From assembly GCA_964573475.1 (NCBI GenBank), contig CAZNJT010000016.1, forward strand, positions 1 to 24,361: 24,361 nucleotides of DNA, read 5' to 3'. This document shows positions 1 to 7,196 of this stretch, one piece after another. Made by a program: the position numbers and the translations under genes. This DNA comes from CAVZKK01 sp964573475. Its GTDB lineage: Archaea > Thermoproteota > Bathyarchaeia > Bathyarchaeales > Bathycorpusculaceae. The notes beneath the pieces were generated by a model. It did not search any database. It was not told the origin of the DNA and saw nothing but the letters and a program-made list of their open reading frames with translations. The stretch's first letter is position 1. Every line of letters starts with the position of its first letter.

Positions 1-176
1 CGAACCATAATCAGCCTTTCGCCGGCAGTAAACGGATTATTAAGATTGTGACTGTATTGGGCGCTGCCAATCACAATTACAAGCTCATCAACCTCTTTTA
101 AAACATCCTTTATCGCGGCAAGGTGTCCCAAATGAAAGGGCTGAAACCTACCAACAAAAAGGCCTCGCTTAACCAT
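1..176 (-). CDS. nadM: Nicotinamide-nucleotide adenylyltransferase, archaeal NadM type (N-terminal part)
   Basis: Transfers AMP from ATP to nicotinamide mononucleotide, making NAD in the cytoplasm. The reverse strand from ATG at 176 gives 58 codons before the window edge. The protein starts MVKRGLFVGRFQPFHLGH, containing the GRFQPFHxGH nucleotide-binding signature of archaeal NMN adenylyltransferases, followed by an acidic/hydrophobic stretch (DELVIVIGSAQYSH) and NNPFTAGER, both typical of the family. The C-terminal two thirds (including the expected ISSTxxR-type motif) lie outside the window, so activity cannot be judged. The gene is divergent from the aldo/keto reductase at 305. Another NAD-pathway gene, nadC, lies about 6 kb away but not in the same operon. 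Confidence 0.9.
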   Translation of the reverse strand, partial: MVKRGLFVGRFQPFHLGHLAAIKDVLKEVDELVIVIGSAQYSHNLNNPFTAGERLIMV

Positions 177-208
177 GAAACATCCCGTTTTGAGTTGTGG
201 CTATCTGG

Positions 209-218
209 CTTTTATCAT
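209..218 (-). promoter_or_regulatory. Probable TATA box of nadM
   Basis: Read on the minus strand this is ATGATAAAAG, about 35 bases before the nadM ATG. A transcript starting about 25 bases downstream would have a leader of only about 12 bases. Seen by eye only. Confidence 0.4.
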
Positions 219-248
219 TTGCGATTCTCAAGTTACAGCAAATCCGCC

Positions 249-258
249 TTTATATATA
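249..258 (+). promoter_or_regulatory. Probable TATA box of the aldo/keto reductase gene
   Basis: TTTATATATA lies about 50 bases before the ATG at 305, so a transcript would begin near 280. This makes any upstream in-frame start (for example at 197) unlikely, because it would lie before the promoter. Confidence 0.55.
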
Positions 259-304
259 CGACTTAAAGGTAAAAATATCAGTAAAAAAATACAGCTGTGA
301 GAAA

Positions 305-1069
305 ATGTTCAAGGTTCCAAAGGTAAAACTTGGAAATACCGGATTAGAAGTATCAAAACTGGGTATTGGACCACCCACTAATTTAAGCCCTGAAGAAGGC
401 GGTCGATTACTTATTGGCTCTTATGAGTTAGGAGTAAATTTTTGGGACACATCCGATGATTATGGCACCCATCCGCACATTGCTTCAGCATTGAAGTATG
501 TACCAAGAAAACAGGTTGTAATATCCACAAAAACATACGCTAAAAGCGGCGACGAAGCAAGCGAGAGTCTTAAAAGCTCTCTTAAAGAGTTCGGTACGGA
601 TTACTTAGATATCTTTCTTTTACACTTTGTCAAATTCGACTGGATTGATAGTTGCCACCAAGTGCTGAAGGAAATGAAGGACTTAAAAACGACTGGAATT
701 GTTAAGGCAATTGGCTTGTCCACCCACAGCGTTGCTGTTGCAAGGAAGGCAGCTCAGTTTGAGGAATTAGACGTTATCATGGCCATATGTTGTAAAGCAG
801 ATCAAACTCTGATCAACAAATTTAACGAGCTTATTCCCCTTGAAGACGGTTCTATGCTAGAGATGTTTCACGCCCTTAAACTAGCTCATGATAATGGAAA
901 GGGGGTTGTGGCCATGAAAGTTCTTGGAGGTGAGGCTCCTTCATTGATTGAGAAGTACCAAGAGGTCATAAAAGGAGTTGCTCAGCTCGACTTTGTTGAT
1001 GCGATGGTTATAGGAATGCGAAGTCTAGATGAAATAAAGAAAAACGTAATGGTTATCGCGCCTAGTTAG
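305..1069 (+). CDS. Aldo/keto reductase family oxidoreductase
   Basis: Probable cytoplasmic NAD(P)H-dependent reductase of aldehydes or ketones; the substrate cannot be read from the sequence. The 254-residue protein opens with the family signature VKLGNTGLEVSKLGIG. It has the catalytic tetrad in order: Asp and Tyr in DTSDDYG, Lys in VVISTKTY, and His in LLHFVKFD. The C-terminal cofactor-loop motif IGMRSLDEIKKN is present. The family usually runs about 270-330 residues, so this is a short member with a compact C-terminal half. ATG 305 was chosen because the family homology begins there and a TATA box lies at 249-258. It is convergent with the alkyltransferase gene, with about 10 bases between the stops. 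Confidence 0.88.
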   Translation: MFKVPKVKLGNTGLEVSKLGIGPPTNLSPEEGGRLLIGSYELGVNFWDTSDDYGTHPHIASALKYVPRKQVVISTKTYAKSGDEASESLKSSLKEFGTDYLDIFLLHFVKFDWIDSCHQVLKEMKDLKTTGIVKAIGLSTHSVAVARKAAQFEELDVIMAICCKADQTLINKFNELIPLEDGSMLEMFHALKLAHDNGKGVVAMKVLGGEAPSLIEKYQEVIKGVAQLDFVDAMVIGMRSLDEIKKNVMVIAPS

Positions 1070-1079
1070 GCGTTTTATC

Positions 1080-1670
1080 TTACTCTTTTTCCACTTTTCT
1101 CAGAACAAACTCAGCTGGGAACACTTGCACTTTTTTGCCGTTGACTGGGATTTCTCGTTTGGCAGTATACCCTCGTTTTTCACGGTTTAAGAAATCAAGC
1201 TTTACCTTTAAGCCGCCGCCATATCCGCCTAAAGTGAAATCTGAACTAACAACCCGATGACAAGGAACAATTGGAGCGAAAGGATTCAAAGCCATAACGC
1301 GACCAACAGCCCTTGGACTACCGCCAGCAGCCCTAGCAACAGAACCATACGAAGCCACATACCCTAAAGGAATCAAAGAAACAATTTCAATTACTTTCCT
1401 AGCATAATCTGATAAATGCTCAGTGGCTAAAGAAAAGCTATGGGATACATCCTTTCCATCATAAATATTTCTCAATAACCCGAGCGCATGTTCAGCGAAG
1501 ACTGAAGGTTTTTCCAAATGCTGAAAAGGAATATTAAAAGGAACACTTTCTAACAAACCTTGCAAAGTCCTCTTTTCGCTAAAAGCAAAAGTTGTAGCGA
1601 AAACCTCTTCTTTATCATAGGCAACTCCAAACCAGACCCCTTCGATGTTTTTAGTATAAAGACTTATCAT
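1080..1670 (-). CDS. ogt: Methylated-DNA--[protein]-cysteine S-methyltransferase (O6-alkylguanine-DNA alkyltransferase)
   Basis: Suicide DNA-repair protein that moves the alkyl group from O6-alkylguanine to its own cysteine. The 196-residue protein has a variable N-terminal domain (about 1-85) and the conserved DNA-binding/active-site domain (about 88-166). The latter has IPLGYVASYGSVARAAG (HTH), RAVGRVMALNP with the arginine that occupies the flipped-base position, and PCHRV with acceptor Cys137, followed by GGYGGGLKVKLDFLNRE. Length fits archaeal Ogt. ATG 1670 was preferred; an in-frame extension upstream would run through the divergent gene and has no homology. A purine-rich AAAGGAG lies 8 bases before it, but the TATA at 1691-1700 is close enough that the transcript may be nearly leaderless. 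Confidence 0.92.
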   Translation of the reverse strand: MISLYTKNIEGVWFGVAYDKEEVFATTFAFSEKRTLQGLLESVPFNIPFQHLEKPSVFAEHALGLLRNIYDGKDVSHSFSLATEHLSDYARKVIEIVSLIPLGYVASYGSVARAAGGSPRAVGRVMALNPFAPIVPCHRVVSSDFTLGGYGGGLKVKLDFLNREKRGYTAKREIPVNGKKVQVFPAEFVLRKVEKE

Positions 1671-1690
1671 TTCGCGCGCTCCTTTTGACG

Positions 1691-1700
1691 TGTATAAAAG
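1691..1700. promoter_or_regulatory. TATA element that may serve two divergent genes
   Basis: TGTATAAAAG on the plus strand reads CTTTTATACA on the minus strand. The divergent start codons (1670 minus, 1732 plus) are only 61 bases apart and no other TATA-like site is evident, so one element may direct both. On the plus strand the predicted transcript start is near 1720; on the minus strand it is near 1670. Confidence 0.4.
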
Positions 1701-1731
1701 TGTTGAGGTATTTAGCTCTGTGGTGTTGAAA

Positions 1732-2399
1732 ATGAAGGAAGACATCGAAAGAAAAGTTACATATTTCAAATATTGTGGAGAAGTGAATACTGAAAAAGTT
1801 TTACATGCGGTAAAATTGAGGTGTAAAGAGAGAGACATAACCAAAGTAGTGATTGCCTCAGAAACTGGAAGAAGCGCAATAAAAGCCCTCGAAGTCTTTA
1901 AGGCAAGCAATGTTAAGTTAATTGTTGTAACTCATTATCCAGCCACAACATGGGGACCTAAAGGAAACATACCCATAGGACTAAAACGGAAAGAATACGC
2001 GGAAAACCTGAAGAAACTAGAAGAAAATGGAGTAAAGATTGTCCAAGGTACTAGGCCGTTTGCTCCCCCTTCACGATCAATTAACTGGGAATATCCAACT
2101 CCAGAAGGTATCATTGACAAAACACTCGAGATATTTGGGGCAGGCACAAAAATAGCCATAGAAGTAGCTATTATGGCAACGGATGGTGGAGAAGTCGATG
2201 ATGTGAGGAAATCGCGTCTTGCGGAGGCACATATAAGGGTTTAGACACAGCCCTCGTCGTGAAAACTGCATACAGTGGAAACTTCTTTAGAGAATTCGAG
2301 GTTAAGGAGATAATAGCTAAGCCAATGTGCCGTGTGAAGAAACTTCCCGAATACAAATATAAAAACTGGAAAGGTAACATAAACGACTATTATGTATAA
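1732..2399 (+). pseudogene. COG1751-type protein (pyruvate kinase C-terminal-like domain), interrupted by a -1 frameshift
   Basis: Archaeal proteins of this group resemble the C-terminal alpha/beta domain of pyruvate kinase; their role is unknown. The first frame (ATG 1732 to TAG 2242-2244) encodes VVIASETGRSAIKALEVF and later TTWGPKGNIPIGLKRKEYAENL and AIEVAIMATDGGEVDDV, then turns into an unrelated tail. The expected family C-terminus is in another frame from about 2205 (EEIASCGGTYKGLDTALVV, then FEVKEIIAKP) and runs to TAA 2397-2399. Restoring one G in GTGAGGAA near 2203-2207 joins them into about 222 residues. This may be a sequencing or assembly error, a real mutation or, less likely, recoding: no canonical slippery heptamer is visible. 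The restored stop lies 16 bases before the next gene, suggesting an operon with it. Confidence 0.8.
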
Positions 2400-2415
2400 A
2401 GAGGAAAAAATCAAA

Positions 2416-3702
2416 ATGCAATCCAAATTAGAGCTTCTAAAAATACTTCCCGTCTTAGTCTGCAGAAAGGGTCAAGTTACAGAAAATTTTATGGAAGAAA
2501 AACTAAAACAACTCAAGAAGAACTTGAAGGTCGCTGTTGACATTTTGAACGATGTTACTATTAATGAAGAAGCAGATGTTACACTTCTAAAAGAGAACGT
2601 ATTAAATGCAGATGTAATCCTCCTATACAAGCCCCACCTAGGTCTGGGCAACTGCATAGCAAAAATCTGTGAATTCGACCTTCCCATAATCCTTTTCAAC
2701 GACGAAGGAATTACCACAACTCCATTAGACGCGCTGGAATATATCTACCCACGAGAAAAAGTCTGGGTTGCCGTTGATTATCAAGATCTGAACAACTATT
2801 TGGGTGCCCTCTCGGTTAAGAAAAAGCTGGGGCAAACAAGGATATTGATTTTGAATGCGAACTATCCCCATTGGGAAAGATTTATTTGCCGCGTTCATGG
2901 GGGCCGTGAAGCCATCAAAGAGAAACTTGGGATAGAACTGGAATACGTGAAAAGCGAAGATGTGATAAGAAAATGGGAAAACATAGATGAAAATCGGGTG
3001 AAACCAATAGTAGAGAAATGGACAAAAGAAGCTGAAAAGATCGTTGAACCAGAAGAAAAGGACCTGATAGCCGTGGCGAAGCTTTACCTTGTTATGGAAG
3101 ATTTATTAAAGGAAAAAAATGCACACGCAATAACAATGGCTTATGGCGAAGGCCCACTGCCTGTTCCATGCTTTGCATACACCAACTTGAGAGATGAAGG
3201 GATGCCCTCAGCCTGTGAAGCAGACATTATCTCGCTTCTATCAATGGTAATCCTAAACTACATTGCAGGGAAGCCTTGCTTCATGGGTAACACATTCATT
3301 GACACTACTGATGAGACCTTAATCCTAAGCCATTGTGTATGTCCCCGAAAAATGGAAGGATATAACGCAAACCCGACGCCTTACACGTTAAGACGTTATC
3401 ACAGGGAAAAATTCACTGGTAGCTTGACAGCTTTTGTGAAAATGAAAAAAGATCAAGAAGTCACAATCTGCCGGTTGAGCGGTGACTTAAAGAACATGCT
3501 AATCTCAAGTGGAATAATCGTGGATTCTGTGGAGATGGACGATGATGTATACTGCAGGGTAAAAGCAAAAGTGAAGATCAAAAATCCAAAGGAATTTATT
3601 CATAAGACAACTGGGAATCATCACGTCATGGTGTATGGCGATTATAGAGAACAGTTGAGGAAGCTGAATGAAATCTTAGGCATAACCACTACAGAAGTAT
3701 AA
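2416..3702 (+). CDS. L-fucose isomerase-like protein (COG2407 type)
   Basis: Member of the fucose/arabinose isomerase superfamily; a sugar isomerase or related metal-dependent activity is inferred, but the substrate is unknown. The 428-residue protein has a divergent N-terminal region and a well-conserved C-terminal half. Candidate metal ligands match the family pattern: Glu268 in CEADI, Asp296 in FIDTTDE, and His402/403 in GNHHV. The stretch SHCVCPRKMEGYN and the C-terminal beta domain (TAFVKMKKDQEVTICRLSGDL) also fit. ATG 2416 is preceded by GAGG at a workable distance; ATG 2392 in the same frame has no ribosome site and would overlap the restored upstream gene. At about 430 residues it is shorter than classical FucI (about 590), as is usual for this archaeal/bacterial subgroup. 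Confidence 0.75.
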   Translation: MQSKLELLKILPVLVCRKGQVTENFMEEKLKQLKKNLKVAVDILNDVTINEEADVTLLKENVLNADVILLYKPHLGLGNCIAKICEFDLPIILFNDEGITTTPLDALEYIYPREKVWVAVDYQDLNNYLGALSVKKKLGQTRILILNANYPHWERFICRVHGGREAIKEKLGIELEYVKSEDVIRKWENIDENRVKPIVEKWTKEAEKIVEPEEKDLIAVAKLYLVMEDLLKEKNAHAITMAYGEGPLPVPCFAYTNLRDEGMPSACEADIISLLSMVILNYIAGKPCFMGNTFIDTTDETLILSHCVCPRKMEGYNANPTPYTLRRYHREKFTGSLTAFVKMKKDQEVTICRLSGDLKNMLISSGIIVDSVEMDDDVYCRVKAKVKIKNPKEFIHKTTGNHHVMVYGDYREQLRKLNEILGITTTEV

Positions 3703-3762
3703 AAGCTTCATAATTAAGTTTAATAAGTTGCCAGCGTATATCACGAAAGAAAGGTGAACTGG

Positions 3763-4383
3763 ATGGAGAAACAAGCGCAACAACCCCAATATCTTTGGGT
3801 TCCAGGCGCAACAACTGTCGGAGTAGTGTGCCAGAATGGAGTTATTTTAGCCTCTGAAAAACGTGTCTCCTACGGTTATCTCGTTGTCAGTAAGGGCGGT
3901 AAAAAAGTTTTCAAAATAACTGATCACATTGGTGCAGCATGTGCAGGGCTTGTTTCTGACATGCAAATCCTCGTAAGAGAAGTGGAAGCGTATGCAAAAT
4001 TGTTTGGCTTAGATGTCGGCAGATCAATTTCTGTGAGGGCAGCAGCCAAACTAACGTCAAATCTACTTTTTGGCCGCCGATTGGCACCGTTGATTACCCA
4101 AACAATTGTCGGCGGCATAGATGAAGAAGAAGCGTCACTTTATGTGCTTGATATTCTAGGCTCAGTAATACCAGACAAATATGCGGTTGTGGGTTCTGGA
4201 ACAGAAATAGCCATGGGAGTAATTGAAGAAGGATATAAGGAAGATTTAACCATGGAAGAAGCAAAAGACTTGGTTGTCAGGGCAATAAAATCTGCCATAA
4301 GCAGGGACATCATGAGCGGGGACGGAATAGATTTCCTGTTAATAACAAAGGATGGAACACGTGAAGAATCAATGAAATTCTAA
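3763..4383 (+). CDS. psmB: Proteasome beta-type subunit, probably non-catalytic paralogue
   Basis: Subunit of the inner heptameric rings of the 20S proteasome. The 206-residue protein has the beta fold signature from about residue 15: GATTVGVV, ASEKRVSYG, SKGGKKVF, HIGAACAGLVSDMQ, and late GSGTEIAMGV and SGDGIDFLLI. Aligned to the archaeal pattern in which cleavage after Gly exposes Thr1 (G|TTTVG), the residue at position 1 is Ala16, position 17 is Glu32 instead of Asp, and Lys33 is kept (Lys48). The Thr nucleophile therefore appears lost, suggesting a structural or regulatory beta subunit that needs an active partner elsewhere. Start ATG 3763 follows GGTGA (3753-3757) with 5 bases between; the GTG at 3754 lies inside that site. 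It is a monocistronic-looking gene with AT-rich TTAAGTTTAATAAG upstream. Confidence 0.88.
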   Translation: MEKQAQQPQYLWVPGATTVGVVCQNGVILASEKRVSYGYLVVSKGGKKVFKITDHIGAACAGLVSDMQILVREVEAYAKLFGLDVGRSISVRAAAKLTSNLLFGRRLAPLITQTIVGGIDEEEASLYVLDILGSVIPDKYAVVGSGTEIAMGVIEEGYKEDLTMEEAKDLVVRAIKSAISRDIMSGDGIDFLLITKDGTREESMKF

Positions 4384-4388
4384 ACCCA

Positions 4389-4406
4389 AAACTTTTGTAA
4401 AAGTTT
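4389..4406. repeat. Inverted repeat between psmB and the AMMECR1 gene
   Basis: AAACTTTT-GT-AAAAGTTT is an 18-base structure with perfect 8-base arms starting 5 bases after the psmB stop. It overlaps GTTTAAAC, a possible TATA region for the next gene. It could be a weak terminator hairpin for psmB or a protein-binding dyad for the downstream promoter. Confidence 0.4.
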
Positions 4407-4460
4407 AAACTCTAATCTCTGCACAACAAACCATTGCCAGCGAACGGTGGAGAGCATAAA

Positions 4461-5087
4461 TTGTCACTTGAACTAAGCTTGGAAGAAGGAAAATTCCTAG
4501 TTGAGCTCGCCCGCAAGGCTGTGGAAGAATATCTAAAATCCAGAAAAAGAATCAGCGCTTCAGAAAATATTTCTGAAAAGCTTCTGCAGCCATGCGGAGT
4601 ATTCGTTACAATAAACACCATAAGGGACGGAGAAAAAGAATTGAGAGGATGCATCGGTTATCCATACCCCACCACCCCACTGGTTCAGGCAGTTATCGAA
4701 TCTGCCATAAGCTCAGCAACCCAAGACCCACGCTTTTACCCGCTCTCCTTAAGCGACCTTGACAATGTAGTTTTTGAGATAAGTGTGCTTACGCCTCCGC
4801 AGTTAATAGAAGTGAAAAAACCAAGCGAATACCTCCCAAAAATCATGGTTGGAAAAGACGGATTAATTGTGGAAAGAGGCATGTTTAAAGGCTTGCTTCT
4901 ACCGCAAGTGCCAGTTGAATGGGAATGGGATGAAGAGGAATTTCTATGTCAATGTTGTACTAAGGCTGGTCTACCCCCGGATTGTTGGCTACTGGAGAAC
5001 ACCAAAATTTACAAGTTTCAAGCCATAATCTTTGAGGAAGAAAAGCCAAGAGGTGAAGTTAAGCATAAAGCCCTCGGCGGGAAATAG
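4461..5087 (+). CDS. AMMECR1-domain protein
   Basis: Widely conserved archaeal/eukaryotic protein of unknown biochemical function. The 208-residue protein carries the family signature LRGCIG at residues 61-66, followed by YPTTPLVQAVIESAISSATQDPRF and VFEISVLTPPQLI. The C-terminal part has EWEWDEEEFLCQCCTKAGLPPDCW, also typical, with a cysteine pair. Length matches archaeal members. TTG 4461 is favoured because GGTGGAG (4446-4452) sits 8 bases before it; a longer in-frame TTG at 4434 has no ribosome site and adds residues without homology. The stop is 4 bases from the next start, so it is probably co-transcribed with the glycosyltransferase and nadC. Confidence 0.88.
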   Translation: MSLELSLEEGKFLVELARKAVEEYLKSRKRISASENISEKLLQPCGVFVTINTIRDGEKELRGCIGYPYPTTPLVQAVIESAISSATQDPRFYPLSLSDLDNVVFEISVLTPPQLIEVKKPSEYLPKIMVGKDGLIVERGMFKGLLLPQVPVEWEWDEEEFLCQCCTKAGLPPDCWLLENTKIYKFQAIIFEEEKPRGEVKHKALGGK

Positions 5088-5091
5088 TTCC

Positions 5092-6279
5092 ATGAGGGTT
5101 TATTTTGCTCCTTGCGGCATCGGCTTAGGACATGTTGGAAGATGTGTTCCAATAGCAAGGAAACTCTTAGAGAAAAAAGCCGATGTGATGTTTTCCACTT
5201 ATCGCGAAGGCATAGACTATGTTGAACGAGAAAAGTTTCCGCTCATAAAAGCTCCACCTATCGGTTTTCAAGTTAAACCTGATGGAACTGTAGATTTTAG
5301 GCAAACGGCAATAAATCCAGGTCCAGTTTTGGCTTCCTTCACCCTTTTGAAGCAAATTAACAATGAAGTGCTGGCTATTGAAAGCTTCGAGCCGGACATT
5401 GTTGTTTCAGACTCCCGTATCTCGCCTTTATTGGCGGCAAGAATTTTAGGAATACCTAGAATCTGCATCTTAAATCAGTTTCAGGTGATAATTCCACGGA
5501 AAAACCGTTTTCTACGCTTAGCAAAATTCGCAGACTCCATAACACTCATAATTATTGGGAAAATGTGGACAAGCGGAAACATCGTTTTAATACCGGATTT
5601 CCCCCAACCATACACGATCTGCGCTGGCAACTTAAACATCCCAAAATCCTACAGAAAAAATGTAAAACTGATAGGACCTATATTACCAGTACATCCAAAT
5701 GAATTGCCAACTGAAAAGGAATTGCGCAAAACATTGAGATTACCAGTTGATAAACCTGTCATTTTTGCACCAATAAGCGGTCCAATCAAGGAGAGAGCTT
5801 TCTTAACAGAGATTTTGAGGAAAATTTTGCTAGAGTTTCCAGAAAATTATGAAGTCGTTATCTCGCTTGGCTATCCAAACGCTGACAACAAGCCCATACA
5901 CCACGGCAACGTAACGATTTATAAGTGGATTCCAAACCGTTTTGAATATTTAAAAACTTGTGACTTGGTCATAGGGCGTGCAGGGCACGGAACCCTAACG
6001 CAGTGCTTGTGTTATGGCAAGCCCATGATACTTGTGCCTACGCCAAGCCATACAGAACAACTCAGCAATGCAAGGCAAGCTAAGAACTTAGGCATCGCGG
6101 AAATTATCCAACAAGAAGAACTAAACAAAGAAACACTCCTAAAAAGGGTTCAACAAATCTTAAAAGGCGAAACTCCTGAAAGACTTAAAGAGATTCAGAA
6201 AGAAGCCCTAAAACATGATGGTCTAGAAAACGCTGTAAAAACAGTAATTGAAATGGCAGAAAATAAACAAGTATTTTAA
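5092..6279 (+). CDS. Glycosyltransferase, GT28/MurG-like
   Basis: Predicted GT-B fold enzyme that transfers a sugar from a nucleotide sugar; donor and acceptor are unknown, with protein or lipid glycosylation possible. The 395-residue protein starts MRVYFAPCGIGLGHVGRC, a glycine-rich loop like the N-terminal nucleotide/acceptor site of MurG and related enzymes. The C-terminal Rossmann domain has the donor-binding motif IGRAGHGTLTQCLCYGKP (from about residue 294), then PTPSHTEQLSNARQAKNLG. No membrane segment or signal peptide is obvious. ATG 5092 lies 4 bases after the preceding stop; an earlier in-frame start would lie inside the AMMECR1 gene and adds no homology. Plausible operon partners are the AMMECR1 gene and nadC. 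Confidence 0.8.
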   Translation: MRVYFAPCGIGLGHVGRCVPIARKLLEKKADVMFSTYREGIDYVEREKFPLIKAPPIGFQVKPDGTVDFRQTAINPGPVLASFTLLKQINNEVLAIESFEPDIVVSDSRISPLLAARILGIPRICILNQFQVIIPRKNRFLRLAKFADSITLIIIGKMWTSGNIVLIPDFPQPYTICAGNLNIPKSYRKNVKLIGPILPVHPNELPTEKELRKTLRLPVDKPVIFAPISGPIKERAFLTEILRKILLEFPENYEVVISLGYPNADNKPIHHGNVTIYKWIPNRFEYLKTCDLVIGRAGHGTLTQCLCYGKPMILVPTPSHTEQLSNARQAKNLGIAEIIQQEELNKETLLKRVQQILKGETPERLKEIQKEALKHDGLENAVKTVIEMAENKQVF

Positions 6280-6302
6280 GTTAAACAATCAAAGATTAAG
6301 AT

Positions 6303-7163
6303 ATGTTCCTGCCACGTAAAATTTTGAAAGAAAAACTTCAAAAAATGCTTGCTGAAGATGTGGGGCAAGGAGACATAACCACAGCACTAATTGTTCCCGA
6401 GGATAGCATGGCAGAAGCGGAAGTTATAGCAAAAGAGTTAGGGGTTGTTGCTGGAATTGAAGAAGGACGAATCCTTCTAGAAAGTTTAGGGCTTAAAGTC
6501 GAAGCTTTAGCCTCAGATGGAGAAAAGATAAAAGAGAAACAGGTCTTGATCAAAATTTCCGGAGACACACGCACAATACTTTCTGTCGAACGCACACTCT
6601 TAAACATTCTTTCACGTATGAGCGGAATCGCAACAACCACAAAAAAACTAAAAGAAAAACTTCAAAAAACTGGACTCAAAACAAAAGTTGCATGCACACG
6701 AAAAACAGCGCCTGGACTCCTCTATTTTGATAAAAAGGCGGTTCTGATAGGTGGCGGTGACACACATAGGCTTCATTTAGATGACATGATCTTGATAAAG
6801 GATAATCACATCAAGGTGGCTGGAGGCATTGAAGAGGCTGTTAAAAAGGTTAGAGAAAGGGCATCGTTTAGCAAAAAAATCGAGGTTGAAGTGGCGAGGA
6901 TTGAGGATGTTTTAGCTGCTGCAAAAGCTGGAGTAGACATAATCATGTTGGACAATTTTTCTCCAAAACAAATAAAGAAGGCAGTTAAATTACTGAAAAA
7001 ACCAGGTTTTTTCGGAAAAATCTTGTTAGAAGCCAGCGGTGGAATAACGACAGAAAATATAATTATGTTCGCCTCTACAGGCGTTGACATTGTAAGCCTA
7101 GGCGAAATAACAGACAGTTCAAAATCGTTAGACATAAGTATGGAAATTACGCAAATCAAGTAA
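6303..7163 (+). CDS. nadC: Nicotinate-nucleotide pyrophosphorylase (quinolinate phosphoribosyltransferase)
   Basis: Converts quinolinate and PRPP to nicotinate mononucleotide, CO2 and PPi in de novo NAD synthesis. The 286-residue protein matches NadC throughout: EDVGQGDITT near the N-terminus, TRKTAPGL with substrate-binding Arg/Lys, GGGDTHRLHLDDMILIKDNHI, EVEVARIED, DIIMLDNFS, LEASGGITTENI and GVDIVSLGEIT. Length is normal. Starts at ATG 6303, 23 bases after the glycosyltransferase stop, probably in the same transcript, with no strong ribosome site. Convergent with the CPBP protease gene, with 33 bases between the stops. The usual partners nadA and nadB are not in the window. Confidence 0.96.
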   Translation: MFLPRKILKEKLQKMLAEDVGQGDITTALIVPEDSMAEAEVIAKELGVVAGIEEGRILLESLGLKVEALASDGEKIKEKQVLIKISGDTRTILSVERTLLNILSRMSGIATTTKKLKEKLQKTGLKTKVACTRKTAPGLLYFDKKAVLIGGGDTHRLHLDDMILIKDNHIKVAGGIEEAVKKVRERASFSKKIEVEVARIEDVLAAAKAGVDIIMLDNFSPKQIKKAVKLLKKPGFFGKILLEASGGITTENIIMFASTGVDIVSLGEITDSSKSLDISMEITQIK

Positions 7164-7196
7164 ACGTAGAGAAGCAAATAATTTTGCGTGCGCATA

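Noticed and set aside
197..304. N-terminal extension of the aldo/keto reductase
   Set aside because: It lies upstream of a good TATA box, has no homology and the conserved sequence begins at ATG 305.
1671..1910. Long N-terminal extension of the alkyltransferase on the minus strand
   Set aside because: It runs through the divergent COG1751 gene, shows no homology and lacks a ribosome site; ATG 1670 fits the family length.
2200..2210. Programmed -1 frameshifting as the explanation for the COG1751 break
   Set aside because: No X-XXY-YYZ heptamer or obvious downstream structure is seen; a missing base is the simpler explanation.
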